Below, one piece after another: positions 37,931-47,085 of a DNA stretch of 64,000 nucleotides. Origin of the DNA: Morganella morganii (GTDB taxonomy: Bacteria > Pseudomonadota > Gammaproteobacteria > Enterobacterales > Enterobacteriaceae); contig NZ_CP066129.1 in the NCBI RefSeq assembly GCF_019242955.1, forward strand, positions 2,852,001 through 2,916,000. Direction: 5' to 3'. How positions within the stretch are numbered: position 1 is the first letter of the stretch; each line of letters opens with the position of its first letter. Below the pieces are notes generated by a model, which was not told the DNA's origin, did not search any database, and worked only from the letters and a program-made list of their open reading frames with translations. The position numbers were made by a program, and so were the translations under genes.

Positions 37931-38893
37931 TTATTTACGTAAAAATGGCAGTAATACATCCATCAGCTGTTCCGGGCATTCTTCTGTCACAAAATGACCG
38001 CATTCACTGAGCATCGCCCCCTGCAAATCAGCGGCTCTTCCCTGCATTGTCTGCTGCGGGGCATCACGGGTAGCGTGATCCGCTCCGATAGCCAGAACCG
38101 GCATCATCAGTTTTTTCTCTGCCCGCTGCTTATTCTGCAGGATGGTTTGCGGGATAGCCCTGTAATAGGCAAATCCGGCACGCAACCCGCCCGGCGAAGA
38201 ATAGGCAGCGATATAGGTTTGTGCCGCAACGCGATCACGGCGGTAAGCCCAGTGGTCAAAAATAAAATTCAGATAGTCCTGCTCTTTTCCGGCAGTCAGC
38301 ATTTCCGGTAAATCCGGCACCTGATTAAACATAAAGTGCCAGAGGAAAATATTCTCTTCCGGATCAACAAAAATAGCCGGTGCCGGCGCCAGCCCCGGAA
38401 TAACCGCTTCCGTTAACGCTATTCTTTTAATATCCGCAGGATAATCCGCCGCCAGTGCATAACCGACCCACATGCCGATATCGTGACCAACAACCGAATA
38501 CGTTTTATAGCCCAGCTGATGCATCATGGTGTGTAACACCGTTGCCACCGCGCCGGTATCATAACCGCTCTCCGGACGGGCGGAGTAACCGGTTCCCGGC
38601 GGATCCACAGCTATCGCCGTATATCCCTGCGCAGCCAGCTCTGTCATCACATAGCGCCATGTATACCAGGTCTGCGGCCAGCCGGGGATCAGTAATACCG
38701 GCTCCCCTTTTCCCGCTGTCACATAATGGATACGCTGCCCGGCCACATCCGTGTAGTGATGCTGAAAATCTGCTTCATTCGCCTGTATTGCTGGTGTTAC
38801 CGGCTGTTTCAGTGTATTTGCCGCAGACACCGTACCGTGCACTGCGAACGTCATGACTGCTGCCAGTAATACCTTCCTGAATAATGTGTTCAT
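37931..38893 (-). CDS. Secreted alpha/beta hydrolase (epoxide hydrolase-like)
   Basis: 320 residues with a Sec signal (cut near VSAANT). Alpha/beta hydrolase of the epoxide hydrolase/haloalkane dehalogenase group: oxyanion motif HGxP-like IPGWPQTWYTWRYVM; nucleophile elbow VVGHDIGMWVGYALA with Asp in GHDIG, typical of epoxide hydrolases and dehalogenases; C-terminal His in LSECGHFVTEECPEQ. Probably periplasmic. Divergent from a TetR regulator, with repeated TTTGTCAATCG-type motifs between them, so likely under its control. Confidence 0.87.
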   Translation of the reverse strand: MNTLFRKVLLAAVMTFAVHGTVSAANTLKQPVTPAIQANEADFQHHYTDVAGQRIHYVTAGKGEPVLLIPGWPQTWYTWRYVMTELAAQGYTAIAVDPPGTGYSARPESGYDTGAVATVLHTMMHQLGYKTYSVVGHDIGMWVGYALAADYPADIKRIALTEAVIPGLAPAPAIFVDPEENIFLWHFMFNQVPDLPEMLTAGKEQDYLNFIFDHWAYRRDRVAAQTYIAAYSSPGGLRAGFAYYRAIPQTILQNKQRAEKKLMMPVLAIGADHATRDAPQQTMQGRAADLQGAMLSECGHFVTEECPEQLMDVLLPFLRK

Positions 38894-38973
38894 ACCTGTT
38901 CCGTATAATCTGTAAATGATAAGAGTCCCGGGCAGCCCGTAAGAACGGGTATTTCCTGTTGCGGAACCAATTG

Positions 38974-39056
38974 TTTGTCAATCGACAATTAATAGATTAC
39001 GGGGGAATTCAAATCTTTGTCAATCATTAAAAAATAATTCTTTGTTAACCGATAAA
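38974..39056. promoter_or_regulatory. Three related operator-like repeats before the TetR gene
   Basis: Similar 16-mers at 38974 (TTTGTCAATCGACAAT), 39016 (TTTGTCAATCATTAAA) and 39041 (TTTGTTAACCGATAAA). The first contains the perfect palindrome TTGTC-AATC-GACAA. They lie in the divergent gap between the epoxide hydrolase-like gene and the TetR gene. Confidence 0.65.
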
Positions 39057-39098
39057 GAACTGATAGCATTTGTTTCAGATAACGTATACGGAGAATTA

Positions 39099-39710
39099 AT
39101 GATGGCAGGCAGACCAAGAGAATTTGATCGCGAAGAGGCATTACGTAAGGCTGAACAGGTGTTCTGGCAACGTGGTTATGAAGGCACGTCGGTGTCTGAT
39201 CTGGTTGCTGCACTGGGTATTGCATCAGCCCGGATCTATGCCGCTTTCGGCTCGAAGGAAAATTTGTTTCGTGAGGCAATAGCCCTTTATCTGGCCGAAG
39301 AAGGCGCTTTTGCCGGTGCGGCCATGGCTGAGCCGGATACCCGCAGTGCCATAAAACACCTGCTGACCGCTGCTATTGATACCTATACCCGTGATGACCG
39401 GCCGCGCGGATGTATGGTGGTGCTGTCACTGACTAACTATACCACTGAAAACGAAGCCATCATGCACTGGCTGGCCGATCACCGCCGTGCACGGACAGAC
39501 GGCATCATACAGCGTATCCGCCGTGGTGCTGAGTCCGGTGATATACCGGAAAATACCGATATACAAGCTTTGGGGGATTACATTGCCACACTGCTGCACG
39601 GAATTTCTGTCCAGGCACGGGATGGCGTCAGCCGCGCCCGCCTGCTGGCGATGGCGGAGGTTGCCATGCACACGTTTGATGCGATGACCACCCCGCCGGA
39701 TACACACTGA
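39099..39710 (+). CDS. TetR/AcrR family transcriptional regulator
   Basis: 203 residues from ATG 39099 (GGAG 5 nt upstream); the adjacent ATG 39102 is equivalent. N-terminal helix-turn-helix: GRPREFDREEALRKAEQVFW, then GYEGTSVSDLVAALGIASARIYAAFGSKENLF (about 26-57). A long C-terminal ligand domain follows. Close to the YcdC/NemR-style branch by its GRPREFD start. Probably represses the divergent hydrolase and perhaps the SGNH hydrolase gene 29 bp downstream. Confidence 0.9.
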   Translation: MMAGRPREFDREEALRKAEQVFWQRGYEGTSVSDLVAALGIASARIYAAFGSKENLFREAIALYLAEEGAFAGAAMAEPDTRSAIKHLLTAAIDTYTRDDRPRGCMVVLSLTNYTTENEAIMHWLADHRRARTDGIIQRIRRGAESGDIPENTDIQALGDYIATLLHGISVQARDGVSRARLLAMAEVAMHTFDAMTTPPDTH

Positions 39711-39739
39711 ATCTGTTTTCACTGACAGGAGAATCCCTG

Positions 39740-40894
39740 ATGTCCTCTTCCTTTCATCCGGTATGCACATGGCTTTCAACCTCTCAGCCGGCATCCGGTG
39801 AGACATTTCCGTTTCCGGCGGATATTCCGGCCATCACCGGCAATCAGACCCTCCGGCAGACATTTCGTATCAGCCTTGGCGGGCAAAAACTGCGGCTGGT
39901 TTTTTCCAACCGTTACGGCACACAACCCCTGGTGGCCGGAGAGAGTTATCTGTCCGTCTCCGGCCTGTACAGCGCAGTACCCGTCACCTTTGGCGGACAA
40001 CCCGGCGCAGTGATTCCTGCGGGCGATATTCTGCACAGTGATGAGATCCCGCTGCACATTCCGTCATTATCAGTCATCACTCTGCGGACTTTCCTGCCGG
40101 AGCCGGTGCCGCTCAATACCTTTCACTGGGATGCGCGTCATTTTTCCTTACTGGAACCGGGCAACCGGGCTGCCCGGAAAGAAGATGCTGACGGTCAGTT
40201 TCTCAGCTCCCGCCTTTTACTTGAAAGCGTGCTGATTCAGCCGGAACAGGAGGCCGCGACACTCGTGGTTATCGGTGATTCGATGGTTGACGGTAACGGC
40301 GTCGAAATGGACACATACGGCCGCTGGACTGATTTACTCGCTGAACGTTTTATTGATGAAAATATTGCCGTGGTGAATGCCGGGCAATCGGGTTCACGCT
40401 TGCTGAAAAACACTATCGGCATCAGTACATTGTCACGGTTTGAACGGGATGTCCTTCAGCAGCCCGGTGTCACTGCCTGTATCGTACAGGCCGGACTCAA
40501 TGATATCGGGCTGGCAGGAACGGCGTTAGATCCGGCAGGTTCTGTACCTTCAGCAGCGGATGTCATTACGGGATACCGGCAATTACTGACCATGGCGCGG
40601 GAAAAGGATATCCGCATGACGGCTGTCACACTGGTGCCCCTGCGCGGAACCGGAGGATATAGCATGGACGATTTTTATTCGGCAGAAAAAGAAGCTGTAC
40701 GGCAGGAGATAAACCACTGGATACGGACGAGCGGTGAGTTTGATGCCGTGATTGACAGCGATCTGCTGGTGCGCAACCCGGACTGCCCTCAGCAGCTCAG
40801 CGCGCAATATGATTCAGGAGATCATCTTCATCTTAATCATAAAGGGCATCAGCGGGTCGCACTGTCTGTCCCGCAGGCCGTTATCCGCGCCTGA
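39740..40894 (+). CDS. SGNH/GDSL hydrolase family protein
   Basis: 384 residues, no obvious signal peptide. An N-terminal beta-rich domain (about 1-160; includes GGQKLRLVFSNRYGTQPL) precedes an SGNH esterase domain: block I VVIGDSMVDGNG (Ser nucleophile), block II NAGQSGSRLL (Gly), block III AGLNDIG (Asn), block V GDHLHLNHKGH (Asp and His). Likely an esterase or lipase. AGGAG precedes ATG 39740, and the TetR gene ends 29 bp upstream, so they are probably cotranscribed. Confidence 0.88.
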   Translation: MSSSFHPVCTWLSTSQPASGETFPFPADIPAITGNQTLRQTFRISLGGQKLRLVFSNRYGTQPLVAGESYLSVSGLYSAVPVTFGGQPGAVIPAGDILHSDEIPLHIPSLSVITLRTFLPEPVPLNTFHWDARHFSLLEPGNRAARKEDADGQFLSSRLLLESVLIQPEQEAATLVVIGDSMVDGNGVEMDTYGRWTDLLAERFIDENIAVVNAGQSGSRLLKNTIGISTLSRFERDVLQQPGVTACIVQAGLNDIGLAGTALDPAGSVPSAADVITGYRQLLTMAREKDIRMTAVTLVPLRGTGGYSMDDFYSAEKEAVRQEINHWIRTSGEFDAVIDSDLLVRNPDCPQQLSAQYDSGDHLHLNHKGHQRVALSVPQAVIRA

Positions 40895-40901
40895 CACCCA
40901 A

Positions 40902-40926
40902 AAGCCCCGCAATTTCAGCGGGGCTT
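40902..40926. terminator. Bidirectional terminator
   Basis: AAGCCCCGC / GCGGGGCTT perfect 9-bp stem between the convergent SGNH gene and the small minus-strand gene. Confidence 0.88.
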
Positions 40927-40949
40927 CGGTATATAACCCGGTTATACTT

Positions 40950-41099
40950 TTATTGCAGCCGCGGCGTGGTAATCGGCGGCGCGGTTACTGTCCCCGTTGG
41001 CGGGGGAGTAAGTGGTGGTGGCTTGATTGTCAGCGAAGGTATCTTCTTCAGATTTTCGTTTCCGGCCTCTTTCTTTCCGTTATTTGCTTTATCAGTCAT
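40950..41099 (-). CDS. Proline-rich 49-residue small protein
   Basis: ATG 41099 with GAGGA 8 nt upstream opens 49 codons: charged N-terminal half (MTDKANNGKKEAGNENLKK) and a Pro/Thr-rich second half (TIKPPPLTPPPTGTV). It ends beside a bidirectional terminator. Good ribosome binding site and gene-like placement support it, but no family is recognised and function is unknown. Confidence 0.55.
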   Translation of the reverse strand: MTDKANNGKKEAGNENLKKIPSLTIKPPPLTPPPTGTVTAPPITTPRLQ

Positions 41100-41285
41100 T
41101 TTATATTCCTCAGATTAAAATAATGCTTAGTCTCTGTATTGCTGGTTAAATATACAGCAGGAATATGATGACTGATAATCAGCTCCGGAAGACGGAGTAT
41201 AAAAGAACGACCGGGTTACGTCTCAAATACGTCCCGGGGTGAAAAGCCGGTATCGGGAGATAATCGCTGACTCTTTGACAGGTAA

Positions 41286-41361
41286 TGGTGCCGGATACCG
41301 GATTCGAACTGGTGACCTTTTCATTACGAATGAACTGCTCTGCCAACTGAGCTAATCCGGC
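41286..41361 (-). tRNA. tRNA-Thr (CGT)
   Basis: 76 nt with encoded CCA. Acceptor stem GCCGGAT / ATCCGGC, anticodon CGT in CATTCGTAATG, T arm GGTTCGAATCC. Corresponds to the single-copy thrW type in E. coli, a tRNA often used as a phage attachment site, but no integrase is nearby. Confidence 0.97.
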
Positions 41362-41731
41362 ACGCCATTATTACACGCCTGCTCCGCCGGGTTTTCAAGA
41401 AAAAAAGCGGAAATCGTGGCCGGTTTGTCTGTTTTTGCGTCTTTATTCATGCCTGCCTTGCGTGATCTGATGCACAAATTCCATATTTTGCATTTTCATC
41501 GGGCTGCTGCCGGACATGCGAAAAATGATGTCGTCATCTGTAAACGCCACCATTTACGACCAAAGTAAAATAACGCACTAAACCGGATTAAACTCAATAA
41601 AAACCCCAAACCAGCGACAAAAACCAGCAATACAATCTGTATTAATTTATTTTTTAATTATTTTATTCTGATAAATTTATTTCGCAGATATGTACATTAC
41701 AAATATCCTGTTACTCTTCTTTCGCAGATAG

Positions 41732-41749
41732 TGTAAATATTCCAGTACA
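41732..41749. promoter_or_regulatory. Candidate TyrR box
   Basis: TGTAAATATTCCAGTACA fits TGTAAA-N6-TTTACA at 10 of 12 arm positions and keeps the invariant G and C spaced by 14 bases. It is 0.9 kb upstream of tpl, farther than known TPL TyrR boxes, so tentative. Confidence 0.35.
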
Positions 41750-42374
41750 CCATTTTGCTTTACTAACATGACTGTAAATGTGAAACCGTGAATATGATCA
41801 CTAAACGGTCATATACCGCATTGCATAACAATTCACTGCTTTAATTAATTATCTTTGTTATTCCCGCCGTCCGCTTGTTTTTCATTCATGTAACGTAACA
41901 TTATCAATGTGATCTTTATCATCAAATTTATCCTGACTGTGTCACATTTTTATTTTTATCTCTGGTTTCAGTTTAAGGATTCAATAATTCATAATGTTTT
42001 TCCGTACGATCAATATAAACAAGTGTGATTATAACAATGGGTATTAATTAGATGTTTTCATATAAAATGCGGTATACATGTATGTAATGCATAGTCTTGA
42101 TTAAGACATAACAGAACTCTTCACTCGTTTATTTATTCATCCTGTAAAGATAGATTTAAATTATCACTTCACCATCCTTATTTACCCTTTATTAACATTT
42201 ATAAAAAAACACCGAATACAACAGCTTTGCATTACTGTATAACCACCCGCAGCCATTAGATTATTTATATTTAACCCTGACTTTAATGCCATGAAAATCG
42301 TATATTACCCATAAATACACAACATAGGGTTAACAAATATAACTTTATGAATAAAAAGAAATATTTTAGTTTAA

Positions 42375-42388
42375 GTGATATAGATCAC
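42375..42388. promoter_or_regulatory. Candidate CRP site upstream of tpl
   Basis: GTGATATAGATCAC: perfect GTGA-N6-TCAC core and nearly palindromic centre, 269 bp before the tpl start. CRP activation is known for tpl in other enterics. Confidence 0.6.
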
Positions 42389-42638
42389 CCGGTTTACACC
42401 TGTAGTTAATACACCTTTCGTTTATTTATACCGTCCCCATTCCCTTTTCATTTTTTTTCACGCATGATGATTTCACGCCAAACGAAACGGATGGCAGAAA
42501 AAGAAACAACAGAAAATTAAAAACTGAATTTGAATTAAGACAAGAACACTACCGGATTTACAATTGCTATATCATTCACAAGGCATGAGATTTATAAACA
42601 GATAAATGCCTGTGTAAATTATCGAGTTATTATTATAA

Positions 42639-44027
<1,389 letters not shown>

Positions 44028-44042
44028 TTATCTGATGACAGC

Positions 44043-44070
44043 GGCCTCATTATTTTAATGGGGCCTTTTT
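44043..44070 (+). terminator. Hairpin terminator between tpl and tutB
   Basis: GGCCTCATTA / TAATGGGGCC 10-bp stem (one G-T pair) with loop TTT and five Ts. Sits inside a presumed operon, so may lower tutB expression relative to tpl. Confidence 0.85.
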
Positions 44071-44161
44071 GTCTCTGTATCCCTATAACAATAAAGAACA
44101 AATAAAATCGATAAATATGAATGCTGTTGGTGATATTTATCATTAATAGGAAACTTTTATT

Positions 44162-45430
44162 ATGAGTATTCATAGTGCCGATACAAATAAATCACCCGGA
44201 CTGACCAGCGGAACCATGCTTGTTATAGCAACAGTCGTTGGCGGCGGTATGTTTTCTTTGCCGATTGCGATGGCCGGTGTCTGGTTTTCCGGTGCCACCG
44301 TTATTTTGATTTTAGTTTCAATTATGATGTTACTGACCGGTCTGATGTTAGTTGAAGTTAACCTGCATTTTGAACCGGGCGCCAGTTTTAATACCTTTAC
44401 CACTGAGTTACTGGGCAAAAAATGGAATATCGTCGTGGGTATTGCCTTCGGGTTTGTCCTCTATATTCTGACATATGCCTATATCTCCGGGTCGTCCGCT
44501 GTACTGGCTCAGACGATATTAAAATATACCGGTGTTGCGCTGCCGATAAAAGCAGCAGTCGTGATTGTCGCCTGTCTGGTGGCCGCGATTGTCTGGTACA
44601 GCTCCTTATGGGTCGGGCGTATTACCACTATTTTAATTTTCGGTAAGTTTATCGCGTTCTTTGCCACATTTTCCGGTCTGGTTGCGCATGTGGAAATTGC
44701 CAATCTGCTGGATTCCGCATCGGTCGCCATCCCCGGAACGAAATATCTTCCCTATGTCCTGATGACACTGCCGTTCTGTATTATTTCGTTCGGTTTCCAC
44801 GGTAACGTGCCGAGTCTGGTGAAGCTGTACGGTAAAACAAAATTCCGCTTTATTACCCGTTCAATCATTATCGGGACAATATTTGCGGTTCTGCTGTATA
44901 TCTTCTGGCTGGGCGTCACAATGGGTAATATCAGCCGCGCCAATTTCTCACCGATTATTGCCAAAGGCGGGAATATTGATGTGTTCGTTGAGGCTATCGG
45001 CGGTGTAATGTCAGGCAAAACCATGGATGTCATCCTGACATTCTTCGGTAACTTCGCCGTGGCGAGCTCCCTGCTGGCAGCGACACTCGGTCTGTTTGAC
45101 TATATTGCCGACCTGCTGAACTTTAAAAATGACAGCGCCGGCCGTTTCAAAACAGCCGTGGTCACTTATCTGCCGCCTGCGGTGGTGTGCTTCTTCTTCC
45201 CGAACGGATTCGTTTATGCCATCGGTTATGCCGGTCTGGCCTTTACTATCTGGAGTGTGATTTTACCGCCGTTCCTGGTAAAAGCCTCACGTAAACGCTA
45301 CAGCGACAGCGCAACTATTTACCGTTCGCCGTGTAATAACGCGGTACTGAATCTGGTGATTGTCTGCGGTGCGATTGTGTATCTGACGGTTATTCTGGAC
45401 GTGTTCGGCTGGCTGCCGGCATTTAAATAA
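44162..45430 (+). CDS. tutB: Tyrosine/aromatic amino acid permease (TutB/TnaB type)
   Basis: 422-residue HAAAP-family symporter with about 11 helices. N-terminal LTSGTMLVIATVVGGGMFSLPIAMAG (about 13-38) is the family signature, and FGFHGNVPSLVKLYG is the internal motif shared by TyrP, Mtr and TnaB. Immediately downstream of tpl, so it probably imports tyrosine for cleavage (TutB in Erwinia herbicola). The sequence alone cannot separate tyrosine from tryptophan specificity. Confidence 0.88.
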   Translation: MSIHSADTNKSPGLTSGTMLVIATVVGGGMFSLPIAMAGVWFSGATVILILVSIMMLLTGLMLVEVNLHFEPGASFNTFTTELLGKKWNIVVGIAFGFVLYILTYAYISGSSAVLAQTILKYTGVALPIKAAVVIVACLVAAIVWYSSLWVGRITTILIFGKFIAFFATFSGLVAHVEIANLLDSASVAIPGTKYLPYVLMTLPFCIISFGFHGNVPSLVKLYGKTKFRFITRSIIIGTIFAVLLYIFWLGVTMGNISRANFSPIIAKGGNIDVFVEAIGGVMSGKTMDVILTFFGNFAVASSLLAATLGLFDYIADLLNFKNDSAGRFKTAVVTYLPPAVVCFFFPNGFVYAIGYAGLAFTIWSVILPPFLVKASRKRYSDSATIYRSPCNNAVLNLVIVCGAIVYLTVILDVFGWLPAFK

Positions 45431-45509
45431 AAGGTGACAGACGGCCGGATGCAGATAATGCTCCGGCCGCTTGTGCAGCGGTTCTCTCTGATCTGCCGGG
45501 AGGCAAATC

Positions 45510-45653
45510 ATGTATTTCACCCTGTTACACTGGCAACACCCGCTGTTTACCCGCCGTCAGGCGTTGCGGTTACTTATTCAGTTACAGAGGGCTGTTCATA
45601 TGACACGCAGGGAGAGACGGGAACGCCGGATCAGAAAAAACGCATCGGAATAA
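45510..45653 (+). CDS. Possible 47-residue Arg-rich small protein
   Basis: ATG 45510 preceded by CGGGAGG (GGAGG 5 nt upstream, strong). 47 codons starting MYFTLLHWQHPLFTRRQALR and ending in the highly basic TRRERRERRIRKNASE. It starts 79 bp after tutB and could be cotranscribed. No family recognised; the good ribosome binding site is the main support. Confidence 0.42.
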   Translation: MYFTLLHWQHPLFTRRQALRLLIQLQRAVHMTRRERRERRIRKNASE

Positions 45654-45835
45654 GAGCGGAAAACTGATCAATTTTTTTGATAAACTTACGGTAAAGCGCT
45701 TTCATAATCTCTCCAAAACCGTGATAACTATCACCCTGATAACTACCACGTACCGCGTATCTTACTCATCCCGCACCGTCCTGCAAGGTTCCGCGCACAA
45801 TTTTCCCCGTTGTCCGGTGTAAAAAAATCACGACA

Positions 45836-45868
45836 CTTTATCACTCAGAGTGCAACTCTGTGATAAAG
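45836..45868. other. Long imperfect palindrome upstream of the 45.9 kb gene
   Basis: CTTTATCAC-TCAGAGT, three bases, then ACTCTG-TGATAAAG: about 14 paired bases with one unpaired position, 40 bp upstream of the ATG at 45908. No T-run. Candidate operator or mRNA hairpin. Confidence 0.55.
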
Positions 45869-45907
45869 TTATGCAATCGTTTGTTCGCTGCATTTACAGG
45901 ATAAATC

Positions 45908-46916
45908 ATGCAAAAATCGTTATTTATCGGCACATTGCTGTCCGCATTTTTTTTTCAGTGGTTTACAGCCCGCGCTGGCGCTGACCTCTCAGCAGACCGC
46001 CGAAAAACTCTCTCTGACTGAACTGGCTGAAACCTACAGCCCGGAACAGATTGCCGCGCTGACACAACAGCCGGAAGCAAACGGGTTCGATGCACTGATG
46101 ATCACCATCGGTGCACTGACAGCGGATGATCTGAAAAACCCGGCAGCAGAGAGTGATAAACTTCAGGCTTTTGCGGATGCTCAGCAGCAGAGTCACACCC
46201 GCTATCTCGGTAATGTGTCGGATAAAAATATTGTGCCGCGTCTGCACACCGCATGGAAAACAGCAGTGTTCCCGAACGATCCGAATACACTGAAAACCCT
46301 GAATAACTTTATTGATAAAGGCTATACCAGCGGCTATAACCTGGTGGACACCCGCCAAGAATCCGGCTTTGATAAAACACGGATGATCCGCTACGGCCAT
46401 AATGATATCGATCACGCCGCCCAGCTGATTTATCTGCTGCGCCGTGAAGGGTTTGATCCGAAAGTGCAGCTGACGCCGAAATCGTCCGCATTTCTCTATC
46501 TGGATGAATGGGGTGAGGCGGATTATCCGGTCACCACACTGAAAAGCGGCAAAAAAGTGGCGATCGCCAGTGAATATAATCTCGATCTGGAATTTCCGGC
46601 AATTGAAGAGCGCGACCGCTTTAAGAGCCTGATTGACCAGTACGCCAAGAAAAATACCGCTGACCAGAAAGGGCTGATCCGTTCAGCCTGGTGGCAGCCG
46701 TTTTACCGCATCTATGTCCCGGCGGACGGTTATGATGTCGTGGCGGAAACCCGTGTGACCGGCGGCCATTATCAGGCTGATTTGATGGCACTGCCGGAGA
46801 ATGCGGAAAAACAGGCGGAAAATATCCGTAAAGCGAAAAGCGGGATGCAGGTGACAAGCGAAAAAGTCTGGGTAAATCCGTCTTTTTACCGCTATCTGCA
46901 AGGGGATTATAAGTAA
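45908..46916 (+). CDS. Secreted hypothetical protein with frameshift in a T9 tract
   Basis: ATG 45908 opens a good Sec signal (MQKSLFIGTLLSAFF...), but after nine Ts at 45947-45955 this frame ends within 40 codons. One T fewer would give SGLQPALALTSQQTAEKLSL and join the long frame that continues to 46916 (about 335 residues in all). The long frame has no plausible start between 45908 and an internal ATG at 46098. The mature part includes NIVPRLHTAWKTAVFPNDPN, GFDPKVQLTPKSSAFLYLDE and WWQPFYRIYVPADGYDVVAE. No family recognised. Either a slippage-controlled gene, a recent pseudogene or a sequencing error. Confidence 0.75.
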
Positions 46917-46953
46917 TCCTGCTCCCGTTAATCGTCTGATATGCGAGGTTCGC

Positions 46954-47051
46954 GATAGCGGGTAAAAGAACGAAAAGCATGCGAGCCATGGATGGCGAGC
47001 CTGAGCGTACAGGGACCGTATTCACCGCGACTTTTCGTTTTTCCCGCTATC
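46954..47051. repeat. 98-bp MITE-like palindromic element
   Basis: Terminal inverted repeats: left GATAGCGGGTAAAAGAACG..., right ...CGTTTTTCCCGCTATC (about 21 pairing bases with a 3-nt gap). The centre carries GCGAGCCATGGATGGCGAGC and GAGCGTACAGGGACCG. This type of short palindromic sequence, with a GTACAGGGA core, recurs in intergenic regions of many gamma-proteobacteria as recalled. Lies between two convergent genes. Confidence 0.75.
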
Positions 47052-47085
47052 AGTGAACCGGGAAGATCCTCCCCGGTTTTATTAC

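Noticed and set aside
37747-37959. 70-codon minus-strand frame between hydrolase and lipoprotein genes
   Set aside because: Contains a terminator hairpin and overlaps the hydrolase 3' end; not gene-like.
41286-41361. tRNA-Thr as an integration site for a genomic island
   Set aside because: No integrase, no repeated 3' tRNA fragment and no mobile genes in the following DNA within the window.
42347-42409. Short frame MNKKKYFSLSDIDHPVYTCS upstream of tpl as a TnaC-like leader peptide
   Set aside because: No Shine-Dalgarno, no Trp codon as needed in TnaC, and the DIDHP part is simply the CRP site read as codons. TPL operons are not known to use such a leader.
46098-46916. Internal ATG at 46098 as the real start of the secreted protein
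   Set aside because: It would drop the signal peptide and about 60 codons of protein-like sequence in the same frame; no ribosome binding site precedes it.
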